Counted from the first letter of the stretch, positions 8,806 through 19,146 are shown. The stretch is DNA of 64,000 nucleotides from Nodularia sp. NIES-3585 (GCF_002218065.1 NZ_BDUB01000001.1:569567-633566); one strand, 5' to 3'. The notes: generated from the letters alone by a model not told the origin. Translations and numbers: made by a program.

Positions 8806-9588
8806 GTGCTTAACAACATTACTAAATTCTTGACCGCTAGTCAGTTGAGACTTCCCATTCTGGGCTTACTTCTCACACTGGGCGTGGTGGGCGAACAAAC
8901 TAAACCCGTATTGAGTAACCAAATACAAACAGTATCTAGGGCGATGAAAGTAGATACTAATCAAGCGCCTGTTGTGTATCGCCTTAGACAAGTTAGAGAA
9001 CAAAGGAATATAATTCGGAGAATTGTTACTGAGAGTCAAAATAGAAGAAATTCTCAACAGTCGCAACTTGATACCTCAAATACTGACAATACTCAAATTC
9101 AATCGCGCGCTAGATTTGTGTCTTCTAGCAAATTATTGCATAGTATCAGAACCACACCTGAAGCTTACTCCTTATTTACTCGCACTCCGGGATCTGCAAG
9201 CGCAAAGTTCCCCAAAAAAGATGGGACTTATCTTTATGGCGAATCGCCAAAAGCTAATCAAATTGGGCAAGCCTATGTACTCTTTGAAAAGCGCCAAGGT
9301 AAAATAACGGGTGCGTTGTATATGCCTCAATCGGAGTTTAGTTGCTTCCAAGGTGCGATGGAGCAACCGGGACAATTGGCGATGACAGTTACCAGTTCTC
9401 CTGGTGAAGTCGGTGTAAATCAATTAGCTACAGCTAATCAACTCCAAATACCTAACTATAGTGATGACCAGATGATTAGCTATGCTTACTCTGTAGGACT
9501 ACAAAACTATCATCAGCTCAACTCTATCAGTAATAACGACCAAAGGATTTTGCAGATGTGTAAAGAAGTTTACAGTGGTGTTGATTAA
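8806..9588 (+). CDS. Exported hypothetical protein
   Basis: I do not recognise the family. The 260-residue product starts at GTG 8806, supported by a CAGGAGA ribosome binding site 7 bases upstream. Residues 1-40 contain a lysine, a hydrophobic stretch 'LPILGLLLTLGVVG' and a likely cleavage region, indicating a Sec signal peptide. A polar, Gln/Arg-rich linker follows (residues 50-110), then a globular domain with 'AYVLFEKRQGKITGALYMPQ' and 'FSCFQGAMEQPGQLAMTV', and a C-terminal segment with a second cysteine ('ILQMCKEVY'), so a disulfide is possible. It overlaps the convergent cobO gene by 4 bases. Confidence 0.7.
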   Translation: MLNNITKFLTASQLRLPILGLLLTLGVVGEQTKPVLSNQIQTVSRAMKVDTNQAPVVYRLRQVREQRNIIRRIVTESQNRRNSQQSQLDTSNTDNTQIQSRARFVSSSKLLHSIRTTPEAYSLFTRTPGSASAKFPKKDGTYLYGESPKANQIGQAYVLFEKRQGKITGALYMPQSEFSCFQGAMEQPGQLAMTVTSSPGEVGVNQLATANQLQIPNYSDDQMISYAYSVGLQNYHQLNSISNNDQRILQMCKEVYSGVD

Positions 9589-10271
9589 AACTCAATCCCT
9601 GGTTGCGCCTTCACACCTTGATCCCGGAAAGGATGTTTGATCAGAGTCATTTCGGTAACCAAATCTGCTCTCTCGATTAAAGCAGCTGGTGCGCCTCTAC
9701 CTGTGAGAATTACGTGCTTATTAGGTGGTTTTTGTGCCAAACCTGCTAAAACTTCATCTACTTGTAAATAGGCCATTTTCAGGGCGATGTTGATTTCATC
9801 CAACAGTACTAGCTGGAAGTCTGGATTGCGGATATATTCTAATGATTTCGCCCAAGCAGCGCTGGCTTTATCGAGGTCGCGATCGCGGTCTTGAGTTTCC
9901 CAGGTAAAGCCTTCACCCATAGCGTGAAATTCGATCTGGTCTTCCCAAAGACTGAAAACTTGTTTTTCTGATGGTTCCCAAGAACCTTTGATGAACTGCA
10001 CAATAGCTACTTTATAGCCATGACCAAGCGATCGCAACACCATTCCCAAGGCCGCAGTCGTCTTACCTTTACCGTTACCAGTATTGACTATAATTAACCC
10101 TTTTTCTGGTACAGCCTGCGCTATCCGCTGATCCTGTACTTCTTTGCGCCGCTGCATTTTTTTGCGGTATTGTTCATCAGTTAGGTCAGTTAGGGTTGAG
10201 GACATCACTTCGTCTATTAAGCGTTCAATTTCTCTATCTGAGTTTAACTCGAATGGTGTATCACTTTTCAT
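9585..10271 (-). CDS. cobO: cob(I)alamin adenosyltransferase (CobO/BtuR type)
   Basis: The enzyme transfers the adenosyl group of ATP to cobalt in corrinoids during coenzyme B12 synthesis or salvage. The 228-residue protein has a P-loop 'IVNTGNGKGKTTAALGMVLR' near residue 60, then 'YKVAIVQFIKGSWEPSE', 'EFHAMGEGFTW', 'LVLLDEINIALKMAYL' (Walker B-like) and 'HVILTGRGAPAALIERADLV', the standard CobO order. Its N-terminal 55 residues form the charged helical arm seen in the family. The ATG at 10271 is preferred over the in-frame TTG at 10274. It is convergent with the exported protein gene, and no other B12 gene is nearby. Confidence 0.96.
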   Translation of the reverse strand: MKSDTPFELNSDREIERLIDEVMSSTLTDLTDEQYRKKMQRRKEVQDQRIAQAVPEKGLIIVNTGNGKGKTTAALGMVLRSLGHGYKVAIVQFIKGSWEPSEKQVFSLWEDQIEFHAMGEGFTWETQDRDRDLDKASAAWAKSLEYIRNPDFQLVLLDEINIALKMAYLQVDEVLAGLAQKPPNKHVILTGRGAPAALIERADLVTEMTLIKHPFRDQGVKAQPGIEF

Positions 10272-10288
10272 CAACCTTACCTGAAAAA

Positions 10289-10386
10289 TATAGCTGGGGA
10301 GTAGGGAGTGGGGAATGGGTTAAAACCCTTTTGGTGTCTAAGTTTGATTATCCGTTTATGTCTTAACCTCTTTGGCGCTTGCTATA
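10289..10386 (+). repeat. TATAGC-bounded dispersed repeat, copy 1
   Basis: A 98-base unit begins TATAGCTGGGGAGT and ends GCTATA, giving short terminal inverted repeats. Inside are a short run of the GGGGAGT heptamer, the palindrome GGGTTAAAACCC, and a conserved stretch around 'GATTATCCGTTTATGTC'. Other copies lie at 35626-35810 (opposite orientation), 40889-40993 and, truncated, at about 48768. Confidence 0.75.
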
Positions 10387-10927
10387 ACTGCTGCAATTAG
10401 TAGAAGATGGCTTTTTCGGGCTACGCCGCGGTACGCTGACACACAGAGACGCACCAGACTTAATGTTGAGAATAAGTAAGTCCGCAGGAATAAATCATCA
10501 TGGTTTGTAGTTGCGCTTTAGGGCTAATGCACAACTACGAGGGGATTCGGTGAGATATTACCAACTTACTGCATGGATTTATTGAGGTAGGGTATCAAGT
10601 TTGTTTTCATTTTATTTCGCTTCCTAAACATCCAAAAAACTAATGGTTTCATAACTTAGCTGTAACTATAGGAATCCTCTTCGCTAGAAAAACACAAAAT
10701 ACAAACTTTTGCGGTTTTGACCAAGAAGTTAAGAAGGCTATGTTAACTTATAATAATATGGCTTTGAGTTAGCTAAAAATGTTGATTATCTACACTTTTG
10801 GAGGATTTTATCAACTGAATATTTCCAAAATGTTCACTTGATAAACATTATGTAAAAACTTGTTTGAAGATTTAATAAATTTCTGACAAAGCTTTGTAGG
10901 CGATAATTACTCGCCCACAACTTGATT
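10387..10927. other. Repeat-rich intergenic region without genes
   Basis: No convincing gene is seen. The left part holds GC-rich nested repeat sequence (CGGGCTACGCCGCGGTACGC near 10420) and a palindrome of the GTTTGTAGT...ACTACGA type near 10503-10543, relatives of which occur near 17097, 22635 and 41160. The right part (10600-10927) is AT-rich and featureless. Confidence 0.5.
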
Positions 10928-11401
10928 TTAGACGCGCTCCCAGGTTAAAGTTTGAGGGCTTCCACCGACAGGCGGGGTAACTAATACCAGCCTATCGCCG
11001 ATGAATTGGAATTTACGTTCTAGCTTGATTCCAATCCAATCAGGTATGAGGCTAACGTCAACATCATGAATCACTGTTTCTGCTTGTATTTCATATTTAC
11101 CACTATAAGAAACGTAGTTGGCAGATGCTTGAAGATATCTGATCATTGCTTTAACATACTTCCCGGCAGTTACTAAAAGCCAGGGTTTTAAGAATATTTT
11201 TCTAGCATTCATCAGGTCTGCTAAGGAAACCTCAATATTCGGGCGATGGGTTTTCATAATTGTTGCAGACATATAACCTGATTCGCTGTATGTAATATAA
11301 CCAATAGGATTTTCCCCAAATGGGTGAATAATTTGCCCATCTGTCGATTTACTTTCCCAAGATACTAGTTTCCAAGTTCCGGCAAAATTGCTTTTGTTCA
11401 T
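10928..11401 (-). CDS. Lipocalin-like domain protein
   Basis: The 157-residue product matches the bacterial lipocalin-like family (Lipocalin_5 type). The N-terminal 'FAGTWKLVSWESKSTDGQII' and 'PFGENPIGYITYSESGYMSA' strands are characteristic, and the C-terminus 'GDRLVLVTPP...TLTWERV' closes the predicted barrel. Most relatives are of unknown function; some sit beside secondary-metabolite genes. There is no signal peptide, so it should be cytoplasmic. The middle segment (residues 65-90, 'MNARKIFLKPWLLVTAGKYV') is more hydrophobic than usual. It is divergent from the deoxyhypusine-synthase-like gene across about 215 bases. Confidence 0.8.
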   Translation of the reverse strand: MNKSNFAGTWKLVSWESKSTDGQIIHPFGENPIGYITYSESGYMSATIMKTHRPNIEVSLADLMNARKIFLKPWLLVTAGKYVKAMIRYLQASANYVSYSGKYEIQAETVIHDVDVSLIPDWIGIKLERKFQFIGDRLVLVTPPVGGSPQTLTWERV

Positions 11402-11617
11402 CTTGTGTATGCTGATTTGTTTAGCCTGCTCTACTTTGATTCAGTAGTTTTTTCATTTTCCAATAGAACGCAGGCGCAACATTGCTATTGTTACATGAGT
11501 ATAATTTTTCTCTGTGATGGGTCATGTATCCAAGATTATTCCCTACGGGTAATGACAAAATTGGCTGAAACCTAGATAACATTAGATTCGGCGTGTTTAT
11601 CATTCAGGAGTGCCAAA

Positions 11618-12793
11618 ATGTCAAAACAACTGGGTCAAAAAATCTCACCCATACCCATGTCAACGGATATCGGGGTGGTGGATTTAATTGATAATTACTT
11701 CACGGCTTACAACTCAGCCCGTTTGCGGGAAATTTGCCAACTCATGACTAACGACGTGTTAAAAGATGGCGTTACTGTAGGACTGAGCCTTTCCGGTGCG
11801 ATGACACCAGCCGGCTTTGGAGTTTCCGCTCTAGCACCTTTAATCCGTAACGGTTTTATTGACTGGATGATTAGTACAGGTGCGAATCTTTACCATGATA
11901 TGCATTACGGCTTGGGTTTTGAACTTTTTGCCGGGAATCCGTTTTTGGATGATGTCAAGCTGCGCCAAGAAGGTACTATCAGAATTTATGACATTATCTT
12001 TGGCTATGATGTCCTGCTGGAAACTGATGCTTTTATCCGGAAAATTCTTCAAGCCGAACCATTTCAAAAACGCATGGGAACGGCTGAGTTTCACCATCTC
12101 TTAGGTAAGTCTGTTTGGGAAGTAGAAAAGCAGTTGGGAGTTAAGCATTCTTGTTTGTTATCTACGGCTTACGAGTGCGGCGTACCTATTTATACGTCTT
12201 CTCCTGGTGATAGTTCCATTGGGATGAATGTAGCAGCTTTAGCTTTGGAAGGTTCCAAGTTAATCATAGATCCTTCAATTGATGTGAATGAGACGGCCGC
12301 GATCGCCTATGCTGCGAGAGAATCAGAAGGGAAAAGTGCGGCTGTAATTCTCGGTGGTGGCAGTCCGAAGAACTTTTTGCTACAAACACAACCGCAGATT
12401 CACGAGGTCTTAGGGCTAGAAGAACGGGGACACGATTACTTTATCCAGTTTACAGATGCTCGACCTGATACTGGTGGTTTATCAGGGGCAACTCCTGCGG
12501 AAGCTGTCAGCTGGGGTAAAATTGACCCGGACGAGTTACCCAGCACAATAGTTTGTTACACCGATAGCACAATTGCTCTACCGTTAGTCACAGCTTATGT
12601 TCTCAACCAGTGTCCGCCTCGACCTCTAAAGCGGTTATACGACAAACGAGAAGTCATGTATGATAAATTACAAAAAGACTATTTAGCAGCTTTAGCGCAA
12701 CCATCGGAGAAAATCCCGGCTGCTGTAGCTGATATGGCATCCCAGGAGGTAGCAACTTATCCCTGCGGTAGAGTGATTCCTCATCATTCTTAA
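11618..12793 (+). CDS. Deoxyhypusine synthase-like protein (possible homospermidine synthase)
   Basis: This 391-residue protein belongs to the deoxyhypusine synthase fold. Bacteria lack eIF5A, so bacterial members are thought to act on polyamines, for example making homospermidine from putrescine/spermidine in an NAD-dependent reaction. Visible motifs are '[20 protein letters not shown]', '[18 protein letters not shown]', '[17 protein letters not shown]', '[16 protein letters not shown]' and '[15 protein letters not shown]', the last carrying the lysine equivalent to the catalytic lysine of the eukaryotic enzyme. Length and order are typical. An AGGAG ribosome binding site precedes the ATG. 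The gene stands alone between two repeat-containing intergenic regions. Confidence 0.85.
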   Translation: MSKQLGQKISPIPMSTDIGVVDLIDNYFTAYNSARLREICQLMTNDVLKDGVTVGLSLSGAMTPAGFGVSALAPLIRNGFIDWMISTGANLYHDMHYGLGFELFAGNPFLDDVKLRQEGTIRIYDIIFGYDVLLETDAFIRKILQAEPFQKRMGTAEFHHLLGKSVWEVEKQLGVKHSCLLSTAYECGVPIYTSSPGDSSIGMNVAALALEGSKLIIDPSIDVNETAAIAYAARESEGKSAAVILGGGSPKNFLLQTQPQIHEVLGLEERGHDYFIQFTDARPDTGGLSGATPAEAVSWGKIDPDELPSTIVCYTDSTIALPLVTAYVLNQCPPRPLKRLYDKREVMYDKLQKDYLAALAQPSEKIPAAVADMASQEVATYPCGRVIPHHS

Positions 12794-12886
12794 GTTTTTA
12801 GCAGGATTTTCGCAATATCAATTATTACCTGAAAATCTTTAGTATCACTAGCTATGGTAATAACAGGGATTTAGGATAAATTTGTG

Positions 12887-12997
12887 GGCGTTGCTGATTT
12901 GAAGTATGAACACGATTTTTGATGATGTCAAAACCCCTGTAGAGACTTTCCATCGAACGTCTCTACACCTAAATTCATCATGGGTTTCAGCAACGCC
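12887..12997. mobile_element. MITE-like element with GGCGTTGCTGA ends
   Basis: A 111-base non-coding unit is bounded by perfect inverted repeats GGCGTTGCTGA (12887-12897) and TCAGCAACGCC (12987-12997). It carries an internal palindrome GTAGAGAC...GTCTCTAC (about 12940-12967). A single end of the same type, GGGCGTTGCTGA, lies near 4696-4707 without a partner. The rest of the gap, 13084-13165, holds nested palindromes around GGCGATTGCG...GGCAATCGC. Confidence 0.65.
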
Positions 12998-13218
12998 AAT
13001 TTGTGAAAAGGAAGCTGATTGCACTAACTTAATTTGGTGAAATTGGGATAAGATTGGGTACAAATTCTCAGTTTAGCGATGGACTCAGCCCAGCCTTTGG
13101 CGATTGCGCGTTCGCGTAGCGTGTCTGAAAGACTCAGCGCAGTGCCGGTGGCAATCGCAGATCAGAAGTATTGCTAAAATCCAATTAATTTGCCCTCAAT
13201 CTTGATAACCAGATTCCT

Positions 13219-15084
13219 ATGAGTGAAACAGTCCTAGAGGTTCGTAATCTACAAGTTGAATTTTCCAGTGATGGTAGCAGTGTCAAAGCTGTGGATGATA
13301 TATCCTTTGAGATTAATCGCGGTGAAACTCTAGGAATAGTGGGGGAATCGGGTAGTGGTAAGTCGGTGACAGCATTGGCTGTGATGGGGTTGTTGCAAAG
13401 TCCGGGTAAGATTAGCGGTGGTAAGGTTTGGTTTCGTCCCCAGGCTAATAGTAAAGGCATTAATTTGGTAGAATTACCTCCTGCACAAATGCAGCTACAC
13501 CGAGGCGGCGATATCGCCATGATTTTTCAAGAACCAATGAGTTCGCTAAATCCGGTGTTTACTATTGGGTTTCAGATGGCTGAAGCGATTATGCAGCATC
13601 AGAATGTCTCGGAAACCGAAGCTAAACGCATTGCGATCGCGCTCTTGCAAGAAGTTAAGCTTTTACCTAGTGATGAGATCATACAACAGCAGTGTCTGGA
13701 AACTTCACATCATCCAGATGGATTAAAGTTGGCTAGGTTAGTCAAGCAGCACAAAGCAGCTATCCTCGAACGTTACCCGCATCAACTTTCTGGAGGTCAG
13801 CTACAACGGGTGATGATTGCAATGGCGATTTCTTGTAACCCTTTGTTGTTGATTGCTGATGAACCAACGACGGCTTTAGATGTGACGGTACAAGCAACAA
13901 TTATTGATTTGTTGGCAGAATTGCAGCACAGCCGTGATATGTCGATGATTTTTATTACCCACGACTTGGGACTGATTTCGGAAATTGCTGACCAAGTAGC
14001 GGTAATGTACAAAGGCCAAATTGTCGAATACGGTGCAGCCGAACAAATTTTTAATAGTCCTCAACATCCCTATACTAAGGGCTTAATAGCTTGTCGCCCC
14101 ACACTTAACCGTCGTCCTCATAAACTGCTTACCGTTTCTGACTATATGAGTGTGGAAGAAACTCCAAATAGTCAGGAAGTAATTCAGGCGAAAGAACCCC
14201 AACGTCCTCCAGAAATCAGCCTTGAAGAAATATCTCAACGATGGGACAACCTCAATGCTAAATCACCATTGTTAGAAGTTCGTGACCTCCAGGTGGGTTT
14301 TCCTATCAGGGGTGTATTTGGGATCACAAAACGCTACAACATGGCGGTGAATCATGTTTCTTTTAATGTCAAGCCAGGAGAAACACTCGGTTTGGTGGGA
14401 GAATCTGGTTGTGGTAAAACTACCCTGGGTAGAAGTTTGCTGCGCTTAATTGAACCAATGGGTGGGGAAATTATTTTCGAGGGTCAAAATATTACTAGCC
14501 TCAAAGGCGAAGCGTTGCAGAAGTTGCGGCGAGAAATGCAAATTGTTTTCCAAAATCCCTTTAGTTCTCTAGACCCCCGGATGAAAATTGGGGATGCAGT
14601 TATGGAACCGTTGATAATTCACTCTGTGGGAAAAACAAAGGGAAAACGCCGAGAACGTGTAGTGGAACTTTTAGAACGGGTGGGTTTAAACGCAGATGCA
14701 ATGCACCGCTATCCCCATCAGTTTTCTGGTGGTCAACGTCAACGGGTTTGTATTGCGCGGACTTTGGCTTTAAATCCCAAGTTTATTATCTGCGATGAGT
14801 CGGTTTCGGCGTTGGATGTGTCTGTACAGGCGCAGGTATTAAATCTGTTGAAGGAATTGCAAGAGGAATTTCAACTGACTTATATCTTCATTTCTCACGA
14901 TTTAAGTGTAGTCAAATTTATGAGCGATCGCATTTTAGTCATGAATCGTGGTCAAATTGTAGAACAAGGAACAGCCGAAAGTATTTACCTAGAACCCCAG
15001 GAAGAATATACACAACAATTAATTGCTGCCATTCCTACTGGTAGTGCTGAACGGGTACGCAGTCGCCACTTACGGACAAAATGA
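13219..15084 (+). CDS. Peptide ABC transporter ATP-binding protein, two fused ATPase domains
   Basis: This 621-residue protein is a fusion of two oligopeptide-type ATPases, equivalent to DppD plus DppF, as in GsiA or YejF. Domain 1 (residues 1-300) has Walker A 'GESGSGKS', signature '[16 protein letters not shown]', Walker B '[14 protein letters not shown]'. Domain 2 (about 350-621) has '[16 protein letters not shown]', '[17 protein letters not shown]', '[16 protein letters not shown]'. Both end with the C-terminal extension typical of the family ('[12 protein letters not shown]', '[11 protein letters not shown]'). It would energise import of peptides or similar solutes, but no permease or binding-protein gene is nearby; instead its last 4 bases overlap the AbgT-type gene. 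Confidence 0.95.
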   Translation: MSETVLEVRNLQVEFSSDGSSVKAVDDISFEINRGETLGIVGESGSGKSVTALAVMGLLQSPGKISGGKVWFRPQANSKGINLVELPPAQMQLHRGGDIAMIFQEPMSSLNPVFTIGFQMAEAIMQHQNVSETEAKRIAIALLQEVKLLPSDEIIQQQCLETSHHPDGLKLARLVKQHKAAILERYPHQLSGGQLQRVMIAMAISCNPLLLIADEPTTALDVTVQATIIDLLAELQHSRDMSMIFITHDLGLISEIADQVAVMYKGQIVEYGAAEQIFNSPQHPYTKGLIACRPTLNRRPHKLLTVSDYMSVEETPNSQEVIQAKEPQRPPEISLEEISQRWDNLNAKSPLLEVRDLQVGFPIRGVFGITKRYNMAVNHVSFNVKPGETLGLVGESGCGKTTLGRSLLRLIEPMGGEIIFEGQNITSLKGEALQKLRREMQIVFQNPFSSLDPRMKIGDAVMEPLIIHSVGKTKGKRRERVVELLERVGLNADAMHRYPHQFSGGQRQRVCIARTLALNPKFIICDESVSALDVSVQAQVLNLLKELQEEFQLTYIFISHDLSVVKFMSDRILVMNRGQIVEQGTAESIYLEPQEEYTQQLIAAIPTGSAERVRSRHLRTK

Positions 15085-16604
15085 ATCCTCAAAAAAGTCA
15101 AAAATTTGCTTGGTTGGGAAAAGCTTTAGCCTTCATTGAGTATGTGGGGAATAAACTCCCCGACCCACTGACACTATTTGTCCTATTATCCTTAATGGTA
15201 ATTGTAGTCAGTGCGATCGCATCTGCTCAAAATCTCTCTGTCGTCCATCCTGGAAACGGTGAAACCATTGTTGCGGTATCCTTACTTACTCCTGAAGGTA
15301 TCCGCCGCATTTTCACCTCGGCTGTGAAAAACTTTACCGACTTTCCCCCTCTGGGTTCTGTGCTGGTGGCCATGTTGGGGGTAGGAGTTGCCGAATACAC
15401 TGGTTTGCTTTCAGCAGTATTACGGAAAATAGTCTTAATTGCCCCTAGTAAATTTATTTGTCCCGTAGTTGTATTTGCTGGTATCATGGCAAACCTCGCT
15501 GCTGATGCAGGTTATGTGGTACTTGTACCCCTGGGAGCAATTATCTTTTTAGCCTTTCGACGGCATCCTTTGGCTGGTTTAGCTGCGGCTTTTGCTGGCG
15601 TTTCTGGTGGTTTTAGTGCGAATTTACTGATTAGTTCCCTTGACCCGTTGCTGGCGGGATTAACCCAAAGTGCAGTCGAATTAATTAATCCTGATTACCA
15701 AGTGAATGCCACTGCCAATTACTATTTTATGGCAGTTTCGACCTTTTTAATTACTGCAATTGGTTGGTTTGTCACCGAAAAAATTGTTGAACCAAGATTG
15801 GGTAATTATGTTGGAGAAGTTGATTTCCAAATGTCACAACTCAGTGCATCTGAAAATAAAGGTTTACGCTGGGCTGGTTATGCTTTATTAGCATTTATCG
15901 TTTTTTTAATGGTCATGGTTTTACCACCACAAGGAATTTTACGACATCCAGAAACTTTCACAATCATTCCTTCACCTTTTCTGGATAGTATTGTGTTTAT
16001 CATTGCCTTAGCTTTCCTGATTCCGGGAATTTTTTATGGCAAAGTTGCCGGAACTATTCAAAATGATAAAGATGTTGCTAAAGCCTTAAGTAATTCAATG
16101 AGTGCTATGGGATATTATATCGTTTTAGCATTCATTGCTGCCCAATTTATTGCCTATTTTAGTTGGAGTAATTTGGGGGCGATTATGTCGATAAATGGGG
16201 CGGACTTTCTCAAGTCAACAGGTATTACTGGCGCACCATTACTGATATTATTTATTTTAGTAAGTATGCTGCTGAATCTATTTGTGGGTTCGGCTTCGGC
16301 GAAGTGGGCAATTATGGCTCCTGTGTTTGTGCCAATGTTTATGTTAATGGGTTATTCTCCAGAGTTAACTCAAGCCGCATATCGCATTGGTGATTCGACA
16401 ACTAATATTGTTACGCCGTTGATGCCTTATTTTCCTTTGGTGGTGGCTTTTGGTCAGAAATACGATCAGGATTTAGGCATTGGGACGTTGATAGCTATGA
16501 TGTTACCTTATGCGATCGCCTTTTTGTTCGGGTGGTCTATTCTATTAATTATCTGGTTTATTTTGGGTTTACCTCTTGGCCCTGGGGCTTTGATGCGGAT
16601 TTAA
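15081..16604 (+). CDS. AbgT family transporter
   Basis: The 507-residue product is a polytopic membrane protein of the AbgT family, whose known members move p-aminobenzoyl-glutamate, a folate breakdown product, or export sulfonamides. Characteristic segments are '[20 protein letters not shown]' near the N-terminus, '[19 protein letters not shown]', '[20 protein letters not shown]', '[20 protein letters not shown]' and '[20 protein letters not shown]', with '[18 protein letters not shown]' near the C-terminus. About a dozen membrane helices are evident. Its ATG overlaps the stop of the double-ATPase gene (ATGA), so the two are translationally coupled. The AtzG-like gene follows after about 275 bases. 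Substrate is inferred from family only. Confidence 0.93.
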   Translation: MNPQKSQKFAWLGKALAFIEYVGNKLPDPLTLFVLLSLMVIVVSAIASAQNLSVVHPGNGETIVAVSLLTPEGIRRIFTSAVKNFTDFPPLGSVLVAMLGVGVAEYTGLLSAVLRKIVLIAPSKFICPVVVFAGIMANLAADAGYVVLVPLGAIIFLAFRRHPLAGLAAAFAGVSGGFSANLLISSLDPLLAGLTQSAVELINPDYQVNATANYYFMAVSTFLITAIGWFVTEKIVEPRLGNYVGEVDFQMSQLSASENKGLRWAGYALLAFIVFLMVMVLPPQGILRHPETFTIIPSPFLDSIVFIIALAFLIPGIFYGKVAGTIQNDKDVAKALSNSMSAMGYYIVLAFIAAQFIAYFSWSNLGAIMSINGADFLKSTGITGAPLLILFILVSMLLNLFVGSASAKWAIMAPVFVPMFMLMGYSPELTQAAYRIGDSTTNIVTPLMPYFPLVVAFGQKYDQDLGIGTLIAMMLPYAIAFLFGWSILLIIWFILGLPLGPGALMRI

Positions 16605-16879
16605 CTAACCGCTAAAGTTTACGCGCAGAGAAAAATTACCGTAATACTACTTAATCAAGATTGAAATAAACAGAATATATATTGAAGCTAATATAAAGTT
16701 TGCATAAAGTTTATGTAATATCACGCAAAATTGTAGATTTTCTTCGCCATCAGACATTACAATCATGGCAACTTGCCTTGTTATGAATTAAGGGCATTTT
16801 TTAGCTGATGCAATAATCTCGAGAATTGCTTAACGGGTGGTTTACTTCAAAAAAAAGCAGAAAAACCAGAATAGTAAAC

Positions 16880-17068
16880 ATGAAAAATAAAAAGTTTGAT
16901 GTGGATACCTATGTTGATCAAATGTCTCTATTGTTGAATTTACAGCTAACAGATGAATATCGAAATGGTGTGGTGGCAAATTTTGCAAAAATTCAAGCGA
17001 TCGCACAAGTTATTAATGAGTTTCCCTTACCGGAAGAAATTGAAGCTGCACCAGTATTTGAGGCATAA
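16880..17068 (+). CDS. AtzG-like small subunit (DUF4089)
   Basis: The product is 62 residues (MKNKKFDVDTYVDQMSLLLN...) when started at ATG 16880; upstream in-frame starts add a basic, non-conserved stretch. It matches the DUF4089/AtzG family by the 'VDQMSLLLNLQLTDEYRNGV' and 'FAKIQAIAQVINEFPLP' segments and the acidic C-terminus. AtzG proteins bind the AtzE amidase and help fold it, much as GatC does for GatA. In most genomes atzG directly precedes atzE; here the AtzE-like gene starts 2.1 kb downstream, beyond two sugar genes. A short region of low coding content separates it from the AbgT gene. Confidence 0.8.
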   Translation: MKNKKFDVDTYVDQMSLLLNLQLTDEYRNGVVANFAKIQAIAQVINEFPLPEEIEAAPVFEA

Positions 17069-17360
17069 GTGCAATTAAGTCAGCCGTCGTAAATAATTGA
17101 AGGTTTGTAGTCAAGACTTTAGTCCTGAATTAAGGGCTGAGGGCAATTACTACGAGCTAAATTACCATATTTTTACATTGTTGCTTCACATAGTTAGGTT
17201 TATTTTCGCCAACTTACTTAGCATATTCTTCCCAAACACAAAAAACTATCAGATCAATGCTGATATAGAACTCCTATTTGATTTCTGCACAACTCAAAAA
17301 GCTATTTCCCACTCCCTACTCCCTACTCCCCACCTACGCAAGTAAGTTGACAGCCCTGAG
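17069..17360. repeat. Palindromic and heptameric repeats
   Basis: This gap begins with a GTTTGTAGT...ACTACGA palindrome (about 17100-17155) containing 'GACTTTAGTCCTGAATT', continues AT-rich, and ends with heptamers of the ACTCCCT/ACTCCCC type (about 17308-17334) followed by GCAAGTAAGTTGACAG. The sugar genes start directly after it, so these repeats mark the left side of the block that separates AtzG from AtzE. Confidence 0.55.
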
Positions 17361-18197
17361 ATGAATATGTCTGAAAAATTTTGCTTCTGCACTTTAGCAG
17401 TAGGAAATCGCTATCGTACCCATGCAAGGATGTTAGCCAGTGATATTCAAGAACATTCACCAACTACTTCCTTTATAGTTCTTACAGATCAGCCTACTGA
17501 TTTTGAGGAATATCCTCACGTGATGGCTTTCAAACACCGACTGCAAAGCGTCCAAGGATATCATGATAAGCGTTGTGTACTAGAAAAAGCCCTCACATTG
17601 TTTGACACCTGTGTATACTTAGATTCTGATATGCGAATCCTGGGTGCTGTACCAGAAGAAATGGAGTGGCTACCTGGAATTACAGCCAGAACTGGCTGCA
17701 ATATTCTCGAACACAACGCTAGAATGAGTCAAAGAAAAACACTTCCAGTAATTAATCAAGTAGCAACAAAATTAGATATAAACCTTCAGCAAACATCATG
17801 GTTTCATGAATTTATGTTTGCTATGAAAAAACAAGATGGCGCAGAAATTGAGTTTTTTAAGTTTTGGCAGACAATTTCTTACTTCTTTGAGATGCAAGGA
17901 ATTTATGGTGCAGAAGGTAACGTCATGGGATTAGCGGCTACTTTATCAGGGTTGAACGTCAGATTTGACTCTGAAGACAGATTCCCATTCTTCAAGGACA
18001 ATATAGAAAAAGTGAGAATCAAAAAAGGACAATCAAACCTGAAGGAAAAGCAGATTTACTTCGACATACACAAAAACATTGAATATCCAGAACGTCCCAT
18101 CTGGAGAAAGGTAATTGATAAATTGATCGCAAAATCTGTGTTTCTTTATCGATTATTCAGATTAAGAACTTTTGTTAAACAGGATTTGGGCTTTTAG
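17361..18197 (+). CDS. Putative glycosyltransferase
   Basis: The 278-residue protein has a GT-A-like layout: 'FCTLAVGNRYRTHARMLASD' at the N-terminus, 'TSFIVLTDQPTDF', then 'DTCVYLDSDMRIL' with the DxD metal-binding motif near residue 90, and 'YGAEGNVMGLAATLSGLNV' further on. It lacks a signal peptide and ends with a basic, hydrophobic tail. Such enzymes transfer a sugar from a nucleotide donor to a cell-surface polymer. The next gene encodes a pyruvyl transferase-like protein and the two overlap in the longest reading, suggesting one surface-polysaccharide function. It is visibly AT-richer than the flanking AtzG/AtzE genes. Confidence 0.7.
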   Translation: MNMSEKFCFCTLAVGNRYRTHARMLASDIQEHSPTTSFIVLTDQPTDFEEYPHVMAFKHRLQSVQGYHDKRCVLEKALTLFDTCVYLDSDMRILGAVPEEMEWLPGITARTGCNILEHNARMSQRKTLPVINQVATKLDINLQQTSWFHEFMFAMKKQDGAEIEFFKFWQTISYFFEMQGIYGAEGNVMGLAATLSGLNVRFDSEDRFPFFKDNIEKVRIKKGQSNLKEKQIYFDIHKNIEYPERPIWRKVIDKLIAKSVFLYRLFRLRTFVKQDLGF

Positions 18198-18240
18198 AAT
18201 CTGGGATAAAAATTTTTGTGTCAACGTAATTGCAAAAAAC

Positions 18241-19101
18241 ATGAAGCTTTTTTACTACCGAGAAAATAATTTTGGTGATAAACTTAATCCTTGGCTATGG
18301 GAAAAGTTAATCCCAGGTGTAATAGATAATGACGCAACAACTAGCTTTGTTGCCATAGGTACTCTGATTAATGATGGATTACCTATTAAAACAAAAAATT
18401 CTCGCGTGAGAGTGATATTTGGGACAGGTGTAGGTTATGGAAAAGGATTACCACAACTAGATGAATCTTATAAAATTTATTGTCTTCGTGGTCCGCTATC
18501 AGCCCAAGCTTTAGGTGTTTCAGAGAAATTAGCACTCACAGATGGCGCTGTACTAATTAGAAACTTATTTGATAATTATAACCATAAGAAAGTATACAAA
18601 TTTGCTTATATGCCTCATTATGAGCTAGCTGGAGAAAATTGGAGTTTAGTCTGCGAAAGTCTGGGATTTGGATATATCGATCCACGCTGGTCAATAGAAA
18701 AAGTTTTATCATGTATTAGCGAAACAGAAGTCTTATTGGCAGAGGCTATGCATGGTGCTATTATTGCTGATGCACTGCGTGTACCCTGGGTTCCAATCAT
18801 TACTAACCCTACTATTCTGCAATTTAAGTGGCAAGACTGGTGTCAGTCTGTAGGTGTAAAATATAAACCATCATATATAAAACGGTTACATCATCCTAGT
18901 AAAAAACGAGATATCTTATCTCCAGTTCGTTTAGCTCGTGATTGGCTAAGACAACAAGAATCTAAATCGCAATTCATTCAAATTACTAAGACTGTCAAGG
19001 CGACTTTAAGTACTGATGCACGTATAGAAAGTTTAACTCAAGAAATGAACGAAAAACTGGAGGAATTTAAAAAAGATTTTGCCCAAGGAATATATTCTTA
19101 A
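18241..19101 (+). CDS. Polysaccharide pyruvyl transferase family protein
   Basis: I start it at ATG 18241 (MKLFYYRENNFGDKLNPWLW), where the family begins; an in-frame start at 18172 would overlap the preceding gene. The 286-residue product shows the 'NFGDKLNPWL' entry motif, 'VAIGTLIN', 'RVRVIFGTGVGYG', 'IYCLRGPLSAQALGV', 'LTDGAVLI' and 'LLAEAMHGAIIADALRVPW' with the conserved His, in the usual order. The family adds ketal-linked pyruvate to sugars of exopolysaccharides. The C-terminal 60 residues are charged and helical. It forms a pair with the upstream glycosyltransferase inside the split amidase operon. Confidence 0.8.
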   Translation: MKLFYYRENNFGDKLNPWLWEKLIPGVIDNDATTSFVAIGTLINDGLPIKTKNSRVRVIFGTGVGYGKGLPQLDESYKIYCLRGPLSAQALGVSEKLALTDGAVLIRNLFDNYNHKKVYKFAYMPHYELAGENWSLVCESLGFGYIDPRWSIEKVLSCISETEVLLAEAMHGAIIADALRVPWVPIITNPTILQFKWQDWCQSVGVKYKPSYIKRLHHPSKKRDILSPVRLARDWLRQQESKSQFIQITKTVKATLSTDARIESLTQEMNEKLEEFKKDFAQGIYS

Positions 19102-19146
19102 ATATGCAAATTTGGGGATTTTTATGGTTAGATTTTGTGACTCAAG

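Noticed and set aside
11421-11603. 60-codon minus-strand frame in the divergent gap before the deoxyhypusine-synthase-like gene
   Set aside because: No family pattern or ribosome binding site; it lies across the likely promoter region.
17097-17345. 82-codon frame between AtzG and the glycosyltransferase
   Set aside because: It consists of palindromic repeats and heptamers; no conserved protein pattern.
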